Shown here: piece after piece, positions 16,671-24,929 of the stretch | Layout of the letters: every line of letters begins with the position of its first letter | Position numbering within the stretch: position 1 is the stretch's first letter | Source: Caulobacteraceae bacterium | Lineage (GTDB): Bacteria; Pseudomonadota; Alphaproteobacteria; Caulobacterales; Caulobacteraceae | Reading direction: 5' to 3' | Assembly: GCA_027489335.1 (NCBI GenBank) | Contig: JAIXZX010000010.1 | Span: forward strand, 124,001 to 188,000 | DNA length: 64,000 nucleotides | Notes under the pieces: generated by a model | What the model was told of the DNA's origin: nothing | The model's input: only the letters and a program-made list of their open reading frames with translations | Database searches by the model: none | Program-made: the position numbers and the translations under genes

Positions 16671-17887
16671 CAGCTGCTCACCGAGTTATGATGCCTGGCG
16701 AGGATGTCGTCGGCGTTCGCCAGGAACTTCTTCACATTACGGGCGGCCTGCCGGATGCGGTGCTCGTTCTCGACCAGACCCACCCGGACAAACCCTTCTC
16801 CGTACTCACCAAAGCCCACGCCAGGCGCCACCGCCACACCGGCCTCCTCGATCAGCAGTTTGGAGAACAGCAGAGCGCCGGCCTCCTTGAACTTCTCAGG
16901 GACAGGCGCCCAGGCGAACATGGAGGCGTCGGGCGAGGGAATGTCCCAACCGGCCCGCTTCATGGATTCCACCAGCACGTCGCGCCGGGACTTATAAATC
17001 GCGCGGATATCGGCGACGCAGTCCTGAGGCCCATTGAGCGCCGTGGCCGCCGCCACCTGGATCGGCGTATAGGCGCCGTAGTCCAAGTAGGACTTCACCC
17101 GGGCGAGCGCATTGCAGATGCGCTCGTTGCCCACCACCATGCCGACGCGCCAGCCGGCCATGGCGTAGGTCTTGGACAGGGAATTGACCTCGACGGCGAT
17201 CTCCTTGGCGCCTTCGACCTGCAGGACCGAGGGCGGCGGGTTGTCGTCGAAATAGATCTCGGAATAGGCGATGTCGGAGATGACCAGCAGGTCGTGCTTC
17301 CGGGCGAGCGCAATGGCGTCCTTATAGAAGTCCAGGTCCACGCATTGGGCGGTGGGATTGGACGGGTAGGACAGGATCAGCACGCTGGGGGGCGGTGCGG
17401 AGTGCTTCACCGCCCGGCTGACCCCGGCCAGATACTCCTCCGGAGAATGGGCCGGCACGTGGCGGATCACCCCGCCGGCCATGATGAAGCCGTAGGCGTG
17501 GATCGGATAAGCCGGGTTCGGGCAGATGATGACGTCGCCGGGCGCGGTCAGCGCCTGGGCCAGGTTGGCGAAGCCTTCCTTCGAGCCCAGGGTGGCGATC
17601 ACCTCGGTGTCAGGATTCAGCGTCACGCCAAAGCGGCGCTTGTAATAGCCGGCCATGGCGCGGCGCAGGCCGACGATCCCCTTGGACGCGGAATAGCGTC
17701 CGGCCTTGGGGTCCCTCGCCGTCTCGATCATCTTCTCGACGATGTGCTTTGGCGTCGGCATGTCGGGATTGCCCATGCCGAAGTCAATGATGTCGGTGCC
17801 TTCGGCGCGGAGCCGCGCCTTGATGCGGTTCACCTCCTCGAGGACGTAGGGCGGAAGGCGGCGGATACGATGGAATTCGGGGGTCAT
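16670..17887 (-). CDS. Class I/II aminotransferase of the AlaC / LL-diaminopimelate aminotransferase-like group
   Basis: PLP-dependent aminotransferase of 405 residues. FHRIRRLPPYV at the N-terminus, IIDFGMGNPDMPTP near residue 32, SYPSNPTAQ and the Schiff-base segment NSLSKTYAMAGWRVG match the AlaC (glutamate-pyruvate) group. In alphaproteobacteria these are often labelled LL-diaminopimelate aminotransferase; the substrate cannot be settled from sequence. I chose ATG 17887 because homologues begin just before FHRI; an in-frame ATG at 17935 would add 16 Ala-rich residues. It is coupled to hom by a one-base overlap, which points to amino-acid biosynthesis. Confidence 0.88.
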   Translation of the reverse strand: MTPEFHRIRRLPPYVLEEVNRIKARLRAEGTDIIDFGMGNPDMPTPKHIVEKMIETARDPKAGRYSASKGIVGLRRAMAGYYKRRFGVTLNPDTEVIATLGSKEGFANLAQALTAPGDVIICPNPAYPIHAYGFIMAGGVIRHVPAHSPEEYLAGVSRAVKHSAPPPSVLILSYPSNPTAQCVDLDFYKDAIALARKHDLLVISDIAYSEIYFDDNPPPSVLQVEGAKEIAVEVNSLSKTYAMAGWRVGMVVGNERICNALARVKSYLDYGAYTPIQVAAATALNGPQDCVADIRAIYKSRRDVLVESMKRAGWDIPSPDASMFAWAPVPEKFKEAGALLFSKLLIEEAGVAVAPGVGFGEYGEGFVRVGLVENEHRIRQAARNVKKFLANADDILARHHNSVSS

Positions 17888-17999
17888 TGCGAGCTCTGCC
17901 GCTGCTGCGGCGTCTGGGAGCTGAAAGTCGCGCATGGATAGACCCCGGGCAGGGGTCCGCCAAGCAGGTTCGGGGAACTTTTCGCCTCCGCAGGTCCCC

Positions 18000-18455
18000 T
18001 CAACGGGGCGACGGAGGCGGTGTAGCTCGCTCCCGGGCGTCCCGGGCGAAGGCCTCGGTGTTGGCCGGCGCGCCCGCCACGGGGGGCGGCGCCACCGCCG
18101 CCTGGGCCCGGGCCGCGAAGGCTTCAGTGTCCTGCAGGACCCAGGTCGAGGGAGCCGTCTCGGTGTAGAGCGCCGTGCGGGCGGCCTCGACGTCGGCCAC
18201 AGCCGAAGCCCAGGCGCGAGGGCCCCGGACCATCTTCGGCGCCTCTGGAATATCGCTGAACTTGGGATAGGCGCGATCGGCCCGGGCCGCCGCCAGGATC
18301 GCTTCGGCGGCCGGCGAGTCAGGATCCACAGGCGCCGCCGCGAACGGGCTTGCGCCCGCGCAGCCGCTCATCATCGCGGCCCCGAGGCACACGACGGCCC
18401 CGCACCGGACAAGGGCGCCTGTGGGGTTTCGAAAAAGAGCGGTTGCGACATTCAT
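18000..18455 (-). CDS. Small lipoprotein, unknown function
   Basis: A 151-residue predicted lipoprotein starting at ATG 18455. The signal peptide runs to the lipobox MSGC near residue 32 and is followed by AGASPFAAAP. The mature domain has alternating helices with PKFSDIPEAPKMVRGPRAWASAVADVEAARTAL-type spacing, and an Ala/Pro-rich tail. The segment DIPxxP next to a WASAV helix recurs in alphaproteobacterial lipoproteins that I cannot name. It diverges from phaC across only 78 bases, so the two promoters overlap or face each other. Function unknown. Confidence 0.72.
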   Translation of the reverse strand: MNVATALFRNPTGALVRCGAVVCLGAAMMSGCAGASPFAAAPVDPDSPAAEAILAAARADRAYPKFSDIPEAPKMVRGPRAWASAVADVEAARTALYTETAPSTWVLQDTEAFAARAQAAVAPPPVAGAPANTEAFARDARERATPPPSPR

Positions 18456-18533
18456 TTCCGCCTCGCTCTTATGACATGATGCGGTCCAGCGAAAGGGCTG
18501 CAATCGGCCCATCTGCCCGGAGGACAGGCGTCC

Positions 18534-20591
18534 ATGAGCGAAAAGAGCCCGAAGTCCCGCAAGACGGCCGCCAAGTCTGGTTCCGCAGACGCCCCTCCCG
18601 TCAAGGCCGCCGCCCCGAAGGTTATGGCGCCCAAGGCGAAAGCTTCCACGGCGCGGGCGAAGCCGGCCACCGCCAAGACGACATCTCCGGCCCCTCCGAA
18701 AGCTGCGGCCGCGCCGAAGCTCCCGCCGCAGGCGGTGGCGCAGGAACAGCCGCAGGCGGCCGCGCCGCAGCCCCCACCCGCCGCTGAAGCGCCACGGCCG
18801 GCCGGCGTCGAACTGAGCGCCGATCACCAGCGCCTGCTCGAGACCCTATCCACCAACCTCGCCCGCGCAGCGATGACCGCCCAGGGCGCCATCGCAGAGG
18901 CGGCGCTGCGCAACGCCGACCGGCCCGCGGCCCTGTCGACCGACCCTTTCCATATCGCCCCTGCCCTGACCGAGGTGATGGGCAAGCTCGCCAGCCAGCC
19001 TGACCGGCTGGTCCGCGCGCAGGCTGACCTGCTGACACGCTATATGGATCTCTGGCAGTCCACGGCGCGCCGCATGGCTGGCGAGACCCCGACCCCGGTG
19101 GCTACTCCGGCAAAGGGCGACAAGCGATTCCTGGATCCCGACTGGTCGGACAATCCCGTCTTCGACGTGATGAAGCAGTCCTATCTGGTCACCGCCGACT
19201 GGCTGAACGGCCTGGTGGGCGGGGTGGAAGGCGTCGATCCCATGGCGCGACGCCGCGTCGAGTTCTTCATGAAGCTTCTCACCGACGCCTTCTCGCCGAC
19301 GAATTTCCTGGCGAGCAATCCGACGGCCCTGCGCGAAATCATGGCCACCGGCGGTGAGAGCCTCGTCCGGGGCATGGAGAACTTCGCCGCCGACCTCGCC
19401 CGCGGCGGCGGTCAGCTGTCGATCAGCCAGACAGACTATGAGCAGTTCAAGATCGGCGAGAATGTCGCCACGGCCCCGGGAAAGGTGGTGTTCCAGAACG
19501 AGCTGCTGCAACTGCTGCAGTTCGCGCCGTCGACTGGCGAAGTGCACGAGATCCCGCTGGTCATCTTCCCGCCCTGGATCAACAAGTTCTACATCCTCGA
19601 CCTGCGGCCCGACAATTCGATGATCCGTTGGCTCACCGAACAGGGAATCACGGTCTTCGTCGTCTCCTGGGTCAATCCGGACCAGAGCCTGGCCACCAAG
19701 ACCTTCGACGACTACCTGCGCCAGGGCATCTATGAGGCCACCGATGCGGCCATGACCCAGGCCGGGGTCAAGGCGGTGAATACGGTGGGCTATTGCATCG
19801 GGGGCACCCTGCTCTCGGCCGCGCTGGCCCACATGGCCGCCAAGGGCGACAAGCGGATCGCCTCGGCGACCTTCTTCGCCGCACAGCAGGATTTCGCCGA
19901 GGCCGGCGACTTGCTGCTGTTCACCGACGAGTCCTGGCTGAAGGATCTGGAGCAGAAGATGGACGCCGAAGGTGGGGTCCTGTCGGGTCAGGCCATGGCC
20001 GACACCTTCAATGTGCTGCGGTCCAACGACCTGATCTGGTCGTTCTTCGTGAACAACTATCTGATGGGCAAGGAGCCGCGCCCCTTCGACCTGCTGTTCT
20101 GGAATTCCGACCAGACCCGCATGCCCAAGGCGCTGCACATGTTCTATCTGCGCAAGTTCTATGGCCAGAACGCCCTGGCCAAGGGCGAGCTGGAGGTGGA
20201 CGGGATCAAGCTCGACCTCGGGACCGTGAAGACCCCGATCTATGTCCAGTCCTCTCGGGAGGACCATATCGCCCCGGCCGTCTCGGTCTATCGCGGGGCC
20301 CGGCTGTTCGGCGGGCCAGTGACCTTCACCCTCTCTGGGTCCGGCCATATCGCCGGGGTCGTCAATCCTCCAGCGGCGAAGAAATACCAGCACTGGACCT
20401 TCGACCAGCTCCCCGCGACCCTCGCCGAATGGCAGGCCGGCGCCGTAGAGACCCCCGGATCCTGGTGGCCGCACTGGGCCGAGTGGCTCAAGGGCCATTC
20501 AGGCGGACTCGTGCCGGCCCGCGATCCCGGCAAGGGACCGTTAAAGCCGCTTGAAGACGCACCCGGCAGCTATGTGAAGGTGAAATCCTGA
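18534..20591 (+). CDS. phaC: Class I poly(3-hydroxyalkanoate) synthase with long basic N-terminal extension
   Basis: Polymerises (R)-3-hydroxyacyl-CoA into polyhydroxyalkanoate at granule surfaces. The 685 residues exceed the usual length of about 570-600 because of an N-terminal tail (about 1-92) made mostly of Ala, Lys and Pro. The PhaC N-domain follows (about 130-330), then the alpha/beta hydrolase with lipase-like box GYCIGG. The triad is C421, D577 (SREDHIA) and H605 (GSGHIAG); WVNPDQSL and WNSDQTRMP are further family blocks. No phaA, phaB, phaP or phaR lies beside it. The tail resembles histone H1-like segments of PhaF-type phasins, so contact with DNA is possible but unproven. Confidence 0.95.
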   Translation: MSEKSPKSRKTAAKSGSADAPPVKAAAPKVMAPKAKASTARAKPATAKTTSPAPPKAAAAPKLPPQAVAQEQPQAAAPQPPPAAEAPRPAGVELSADHQRLLETLSTNLARAAMTAQGAIAEAALRNADRPAALSTDPFHIAPALTEVMGKLASQPDRLVRAQADLLTRYMDLWQSTARRMAGETPTPVATPAKGDKRFLDPDWSDNPVFDVMKQSYLVTADWLNGLVGGVEGVDPMARRRVEFFMKLLTDAFSPTNFLASNPTALREIMATGGESLVRGMENFAADLARGGGQLSISQTDYEQFKIGENVATAPGKVVFQNELLQLLQFAPSTGEVHEIPLVIFPPWINKFYILDLRPDNSMIRWLTEQGITVFVVSWVNPDQSLATKTFDDYLRQGIYEATDAAMTQAGVKAVNTVGYCIGGTLLSAALAHMAAKGDKRIASATFFAAQQDFAEAGDLLLFTDESWLKDLEQKMDAEGGVLSGQAMADTFNVLRSNDLIWSFFVNNYLMGKEPRPFDLLFWNSDQTRMPKALHMFYLRKFYGQNALAKGELEVDGIKLDLGTVKTPIYVQSSREDHIAPAVSVYRGARLFGGPVTFTLSGSGHIAGVVNPPAAKKYQHWTFDQLPATLAEWQAGAVETPGSWWPHWAEWLKGHSGGLVPARDPGKGPLKPLEDAPGSYVKVKS

Positions 20592-20636
20592 CATCTGGCG
20601 GGTGACTATTCTCAGCTGACAGGGAGGCGATCAGGT

Positions 20637-21332
20637 ATGTGGCGCGCGTTTATGGCTCTGACAGTGGGCCTGATCTTGGCGACCCCATCGGCGTCGCAGA
20701 CGCCTATGACCGAGGTCACGCAGCAGCTGGAACTCAAGCCGCGGCGGGTTCCGGGACTGATGGGATACGGCTACGACCTCGCGGAATACACAGGAGAGAC
20801 CGCCACTCGAAGCTCCAGCTTCCGCGCGCTGGGTCAGGCGATCTCCCGCGACAGCGCACGGACCCGCTTCAAGGTGGCGAGCCCCTCGATCGCAGGCATG
20901 GAGGCGGAGTGTTCAGGGGGCCAGCGGCGCACGCAGCTGGGCTGGATCGCCTTCGAGCGGGAGGATCTCAGCTATGCCTGCGCCTTCTCCCGGGATGGAC
21001 AGCCGGTCGAGGGCGTCAGCTTCGAACTCGCGCTGCAGAAGGCAGGTCTGCTGGCGCGGATGTCGCAACCCCAGCGCGCCGGTGAAATGACCTATGATGG
21101 CCAGACGATCCGGGTGCAGACCCAACGGATAGGCGGCGTGCCTCTGCCGACCGGCAGAGTCGCAGGCTATGTCTTCCTGAAGGACGGACAGGAGATCGGC
21201 GGCATCGATTTCAACCGCATCATGTCCCCAGCCATCTACCTGCCGCCACCCGGTTCGCCAGACCGTGACATCGCCGCCCTGGCGGCCCTGTCGATCCTGT
21301 TCTTCGCAGACCCGGCCAATCAATCGAACTAG
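20637..21332 (+). CDS. Exported protein of unknown function
   Basis: A 231-residue protein with an N-terminal signal peptide (MWRAFMALTVGLILATPSASQ, cleavage probably after SAS). The mature part has no transmembrane helix. Two cysteines (in EAECSGG and SYACAFS) are spaced as if for a disulfide. Beta-rich stretches follow, including MTYDGQTIRVQTQRIGG and GRVAGYVFLKDGQEIGGIDF. I recognise no family. It starts 45 bases after phaC on the same strand, with an AGGGAGG-like ribosome site, and ends at a strong hairpin terminator. It may share the phaC transcript, but no functional link is evident. Confidence 0.8.
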   Translation: MWRAFMALTVGLILATPSASQTPMTEVTQQLELKPRRVPGLMGYGYDLAEYTGETATRSSSFRALGQAISRDSARTRFKVASPSIAGMEAECSGGQRRTQLGWIAFEREDLSYACAFSRDGQPVEGVSFELALQKAGLLARMSQPQRAGEMTYDGQTIRVQTQRIGGVPLPTGRVAGYVFLKDGQEIGGIDFNRIMSPAIYLPPPGSPDRDIAALAALSILFFADPANQSN

Positions 21333-21361
21333 GGCGAGCCGCCCCGTGGGGACGGCTCGCC
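21333..21361. terminator. Hairpin terminator between convergent genes
   Basis: Inverted repeat with outer arms 21333-21341 and 21353-21361 and an inner CCCC/GGGG extension, giving a GC-rich stem of about 13 pairs with one bulge. It begins at the last base of the exported-protein stop and ends 6 bases before the 3' end of the opposing serine hydrolase gene. There is no clear T-tract, so it may act bidirectionally or partly with Rho. Confidence 0.7.
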
Positions 21362-21367
21362 GCTGTT

Positions 21368-22624
21368 TCAGCGGGTGGTCAAGGCCTCATAGACCAGTCG
21401 AGGCGAGATATCCCGCATGGGCGGGGTGCCGGCCCCGGGGATGCTGCCGCGAAGATTCTGAATCATGCCGACGAACACCAGATCGTTGGTGGGATCGATC
21501 CAGAACCAGGTCCCGAAGGCTCCGCCCCAGTAGAAGGAGTTGAGGCCCTGTGGCGTGCCAGCCGCAGCGGGGTCCATGATGACCGCGAAGTCGAGGCCAA
21601 AGCCGACGCCGGTCTGGCTGGGGCCATAGAGATCGACCGTGACGCCGTCAGCCAGGACGTTCGTGCGCATCAGCTCCACCGTTTCCGGCTTCAGGATGCG
21701 CGCGCCGTCGAACTCGCCGCCATCGGCCAGCATCTGGGCGAATCGCCAGTAGTCCTCAGCGGTGGAGAAGAGGCCGCCGCTGCCGGACAGGAACTCAGGC
21801 GCGCTGGTGGGCGCGGCCCTCACGTCGCCGGCCGGCGCCACCAGGCCGTCGGGGCCGTAGGTATGGACCGCCGAGACCCGACCCAGCTTGGCGGTGTCCA
21901 CGTGAAAGCCGGTGTCGTCCATCTTCAAGGGGTCGAAGATGCGGCTCTTGAAGAAGGCGTCCAGGCTCTGCCCCGACAGCTTCTCGACGATATAGCCCTG
22001 GATGTTGACGCTGGGGCCGTAGCGCCAGTCGGTCCCCGGCTGGACCGCCAGCGGAAGGGCGGCCAGCTTGTCGATCATCGCCTTCAGGTCGGCGTCCTGC
22101 AGGCCATCGTCCTCATAGCCGGCGCTGACATCAAAGCCGGCCGTATGGCTCATGAGCTCGCGCATGGTCATGGGGTGAGCCTGGGGCTCAGTCCCGCCGT
22201 CCGCGGTCGCCACGACGAGATCGGCGAACTCCGGAATATGCTTGGAAACCGGATCATCCAGGCTCCAGCGCCCCTCCTCCCAGAGGATCATCATGGCCAC
22301 GCCGGTCACCGGCTTGGTCATCGAGGCGATGCGATAGATGGTGTCGCGGGTCGTGGGCTGCCCGGTGGCGACATCCTGCACGCCGTAGGCTTCGAAGTGG
22401 ACGACCTTGCCCTTGCGGGCCAGCAGCGTGACGGCGCCCGCGAGCTTCTTCTGATCGACCAGGCTCTGCATCTCGGCCTTCAGGGCCTCGACGCCGGTCG
22501 CCGCAAACCCGGCCTGCTCCGGCGCCACTACGGCGACTTCGGCAGCGGCCGGCCCCGCCGCAAGCGTGGCCAATACAGCCGCCGAGGCGGCCGCAGCCAG
22601 CCGTCGTGCAAGATGGTGTCGCAT
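21368..22624 (-). CDS. Exported class C beta-lactamase-like serine hydrolase (esterase family)
   Basis: A 418-residue secreted protein with an N-terminal signal peptide ending near AAGPAAA. The domain is the class C beta-lactamase/DD-peptidase-like fold. The nucleophile motif SMTK (SxxK) lies near residue 102 in IYRIASMTKPVTG. The Tyr of the second motif is in WRYGPSVN. C-terminal FYWGGAFGTWFWIDP supplies the third (HxG-like) position. That pattern and length fit EstB-type esterases more than true beta-lactamases, so antibiotic hydrolysis is not implied. Isolated gene; neighbours are msrB upstream and a convergent unknown gene. Confidence 0.9.
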   Translation of the reverse strand: MRHHLARRLAAAASAAVLATLAAGPAAAEVAVVAPEQAGFAATGVEALKAEMQSLVDQKKLAGAVTLLARKGKVVHFEAYGVQDVATGQPTTRDTIYRIASMTKPVTGVAMMILWEEGRWSLDDPVSKHIPEFADLVVATADGGTEPQAHPMTMRELMSHTAGFDVSAGYEDDGLQDADLKAMIDKLAALPLAVQPGTDWRYGPSVNIQGYIVEKLSGQSLDAFFKSRIFDPLKMDDTGFHVDTAKLGRVSAVHTYGPDGLVAPAGDVRAAPTSAPEFLSGSGGLFSTAEDYWRFAQMLADGGEFDGARILKPETVELMRTNVLADGVTVDLYGPSQTGVGFGLDFAVIMDPAAAGTPQGLNSFYWGGAFGTWFWIDPTNDLVFVGMIQNLRGSIPGAGTPPMRDISPRLVYEALTTR

Positions 22625-22704
22625 AATTCCTCCCTAAGGTGTGTCCCTTGTTGGGAAGCCTCTTAGGGCGCCGCCGCACCGGAGCCTAGAATTTCGTCGC
22701 CCTG

Positions 22705-23202
22705 TCAGGCCGGGACGAACTTTAGCGCCACGCCGTTGTTGCAATAGCGTAGGCCCGTGGGCCGCGGCCCATCGTTGAAGACATGACCCTGGTGCCCAAG
22801 ACAGCGGGCGCAGTGATACTCGGTGCGAGGAAAGCCGATCTTGAAATCCGTCTTTTCGCCGAGCGCCCCTTCGATGGGGCGGTAGAAGCTGGGCCAGCCC
22901 GTTCGGCTGTCATATTTCCAGTCAGACTTGAACAGCGGCAATTCGCAGCCGGCGCAGACATAGGTCCCGCGCCGGGTCTCCTTGTCCAATGGGCTCGTGC
23001 CGGCCCGTTCGGTCCCCTCCTTGCGCAAGACCTGATAGGCCGCTGGCGACAGCCGCCGCTGCCATTCGGCATCCGTCAGCTTGCGCCAGGGCGAGCTGGC
23101 ATAGGCGTCAGTGGTCTTGGCCTGAGGGGCGCCGCCGCAGGCGGCGAGCGCGCTGGCGCCGAACAGGACGGCGCGACGATGAAGTGCCTGAAACAGGGTC
23201 AT
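22705..23202 (-). CDS. msrB: Peptide-methionine (R)-S-oxide reductase MsrB, exported
   Basis: Reduces methionine-R-sulfoxide in oxidised proteins. The 165-residue precursor starts MTLFQALHRRAVLFGASALAACGG, a leader with RR and a lipobox-like LAAC, so it is likely exported and perhaps lipid-anchored rather than cytosolic. The MsrB domain has both structural zinc CxxC pairs (CAGC and CARC), GWPSFYRPI, and the catalytic C154 in RYCNNGVAL. The usual RYCIN sequence is RYCNN here. It is a single gene between the serine hydrolase and the hybrid kinase. Confidence 0.93.
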   Translation of the reverse strand: MTLFQALHRRAVLFGASALAACGGAPQAKTTDAYASSPWRKLTDAEWQRRLSPAAYQVLRKEGTERAGTSPLDKETRRGTYVCAGCELPLFKSDWKYDSRTGWPSFYRPIEGALGEKTDFKIGFPRTEYHCARCLGHQGHVFNDGPRPTGLRYCNNGVALKFVPA

Positions 23203-23257
23203 GATCCCATATACGCCAGCTTTCGACCCATGGATGAGTCGAGATCTCCGCTTGCGA

Positions 23258-24853
23258 CTAGGGCGCCAGTACGGCCTCTATGCCTGCGAGCAGGCTGGCC
23301 GCCGTGATCGGCTTCGCCACATGGATGTTGGCGCCGGCCTCCATCGCCTCGGTTTGATGCTCCATCATAGCGTTGGCGCTGAGCATGACGATCGGCGTGG
23401 GCGCCGCGCCCGTCTCCGCCTCCATGGCCCGGATCGCTCGCGTCGCCGTCAGCCCGTCCATGTGGGGCATCTGCATGTCCATCAGCACGATATCGAACCC
23501 GCCGGCGGCGAAGGCCGCCACAGCCTGGCGACCGTCCTCGACCGTCACCAGTTCGGCGGCGTGGCTGGCCAGGATCAGTTGGACCACCCGCTGGTTGGTC
23601 GGGTGATCTTCAGCCAGCAGAATTCGAAGCGGCCTATGGGCGCCTGAATAGCCACTCGCGACGGCGCGAGGGGATTCACCGATCTCGCCGGCCGTCACCC
23701 GCGGCAGCGGGATCGACACCACGAACCGGCTTCCCCGCCCCGGCTCAGAGGTGGCCGAGATGTCGCCGCCCATCAGATCGGTAAGCGAGCGACAGATAGA
23801 CAGACCAAGGCCCGTGCCGCCGAACCGACGGCTGATGGTCTCATCGGCCTGACTGAAGCGGTCGAACAGCCGCGAGGCCGCCCCGGCGTCGAAGCCCACG
23901 CCCGTGTCCTCCACAACCAGGGTCAAGTGATCGCCCGCCGGCCCATCCACCCGGCCGATCCGCAGGGCGATGTGGCCCGACTCAGTGAATTTGACCGCGT
24001 TGGAAAGCAAGTTCGCGACGATCTGACCGAGCCGGGTGGCGTCACCCATGAACCGGCCCAGGGCGCCCTCATCCCGCGTCACATGCAGGACCAGCCCCTT
24101 CTCTTCGGCCCGCAGCCGGGTGGCTTCGATACAGGGCCGAAGCGCCTCTTCAAGGTCGAAGGGCCGGACTTCAAGGTCGAGTTGCCCTGCCTCGATCTTG
24201 GACACGACGAGGAAGTCCGAGACCAGCCGCTCCAGGATCACGCCGGAGTCTCGCACCAGTCCGACCATTTCGACTTGTTCTGGGCTAAGCGGTGTCCGCG
24301 ACAGGGCGTCGATAATGCCGATCACCCCGTTCAGCGGCGTGCGCACCTCATGGCTCATATTGGCGAGAAAGTCGGTCTTGGCCCGGCTCGCCGCCTCGGC
24401 GGCGGCCTTCGCCTCCAGCAGGGCTTGTTCCGCCGCCACCCGGTCGGTCACATCGCGGGCGACGCCATAGATGCGGTCGCCATGGCGCTGGGCCCGCCAT
24501 TCCAGGGTGCGGTAGCTACCATCGCGATGGCGATAGCGATTGATGAAGCCCAGAACCGGATCGCCGGGCCTGCGGTTCTCCACCTCTTCAACGCTGCCCT
24601 GGGTGCCGGGCAGGTCGTCGGGATGCACGAGCCGGAGCAGCGGTCGCCCCTCCATTTCCGCCGGATCATGCCCCAGGGTCGTCAGCCAGGAGCGGCTGGC
24701 CTTGAGCACCCGCCCCTCAATGTCACGGATCACCAGCAAATCATGAGAGACGTCAAAAAAGGCTGCAGCGTCGAGGGCCGGCGTCTCGCGGGCCGGCCAT
24801 TGCGCCTCGGAGTCTGGATCCAGAAACGACGCATGACTCATGTGCGGAAGCAT
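23258..24853 (-). CDS. Soluble hybrid histidine kinase (PAS-HisKA-HATPase-REC)
   Basis: A 531-residue sensor kinase without transmembrane segments, so presumably cytoplasmic. An N-terminal PAS domain (about 30-140) contains HPDD and the PAC block RYRHRDGSYRTLEWRAQ. The dimerisation domain has FLANMSHEVRTPL with phospho-acceptor H168. The ATPase domain carries N, G1 and G2 boxes (LLSNAVKFTE, DTGVGF, GGTGLGLSI). A C-terminal receiver (about 410-530) has LMDMQMPHMDG with D459. No partner response regulator or output domain is encoded nearby; phosphorelay to an unlinked phosphotransferase is likely. Confidence 0.95.
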   Translation of the reverse strand: MLPHMSHASFLDPDSEAQWPARETPALDAAAFFDVSHDLLVIRDIEGRVLKASRSWLTTLGHDPAEMEGRPLLRLVHPDDLPGTQGSVEEVENRRPGDPVLGFINRYRHRDGSYRTLEWRAQRHGDRIYGVARDVTDRVAAEQALLEAKAAAEAASRAKTDFLANMSHEVRTPLNGVIGIIDALSRTPLSPEQVEMVGLVRDSGVILERLVSDFLVVSKIEAGQLDLEVRPFDLEEALRPCIEATRLRAEEKGLVLHVTRDEGALGRFMGDATRLGQIVANLLSNAVKFTESGHIALRIGRVDGPAGDHLTLVVEDTGVGFDAGAASRLFDRFSQADETISRRFGGTGLGLSICRSLTDLMGGDISATSEPGRGSRFVVSIPLPRVTAGEIGESPRAVASGYSGAHRPLRILLAEDHPTNQRVVQLILASHAAELVTVEDGRQAVAAFAAGGFDIVLMDMQMPHMDGLTATRAIRAMEAETGAAPTPIVMLSANAMMEHQTEAMEAGANIHVAKPITAASLLAGIEAVLAP

Positions 24854-24929
24854 CCTTAAGCGCCAGACTTTGACACCTCCAGATGTACGGGAGCCGGGTT
24901 AAGCAGTCATTGTGGAGCCGGTTCCCTCA

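Noticed and set aside
18846..20498. A 550-codon open frame antisense to phaC
   Set aside because: Shadow of the strongly conserved PhaC frame, with no recognisable domain.
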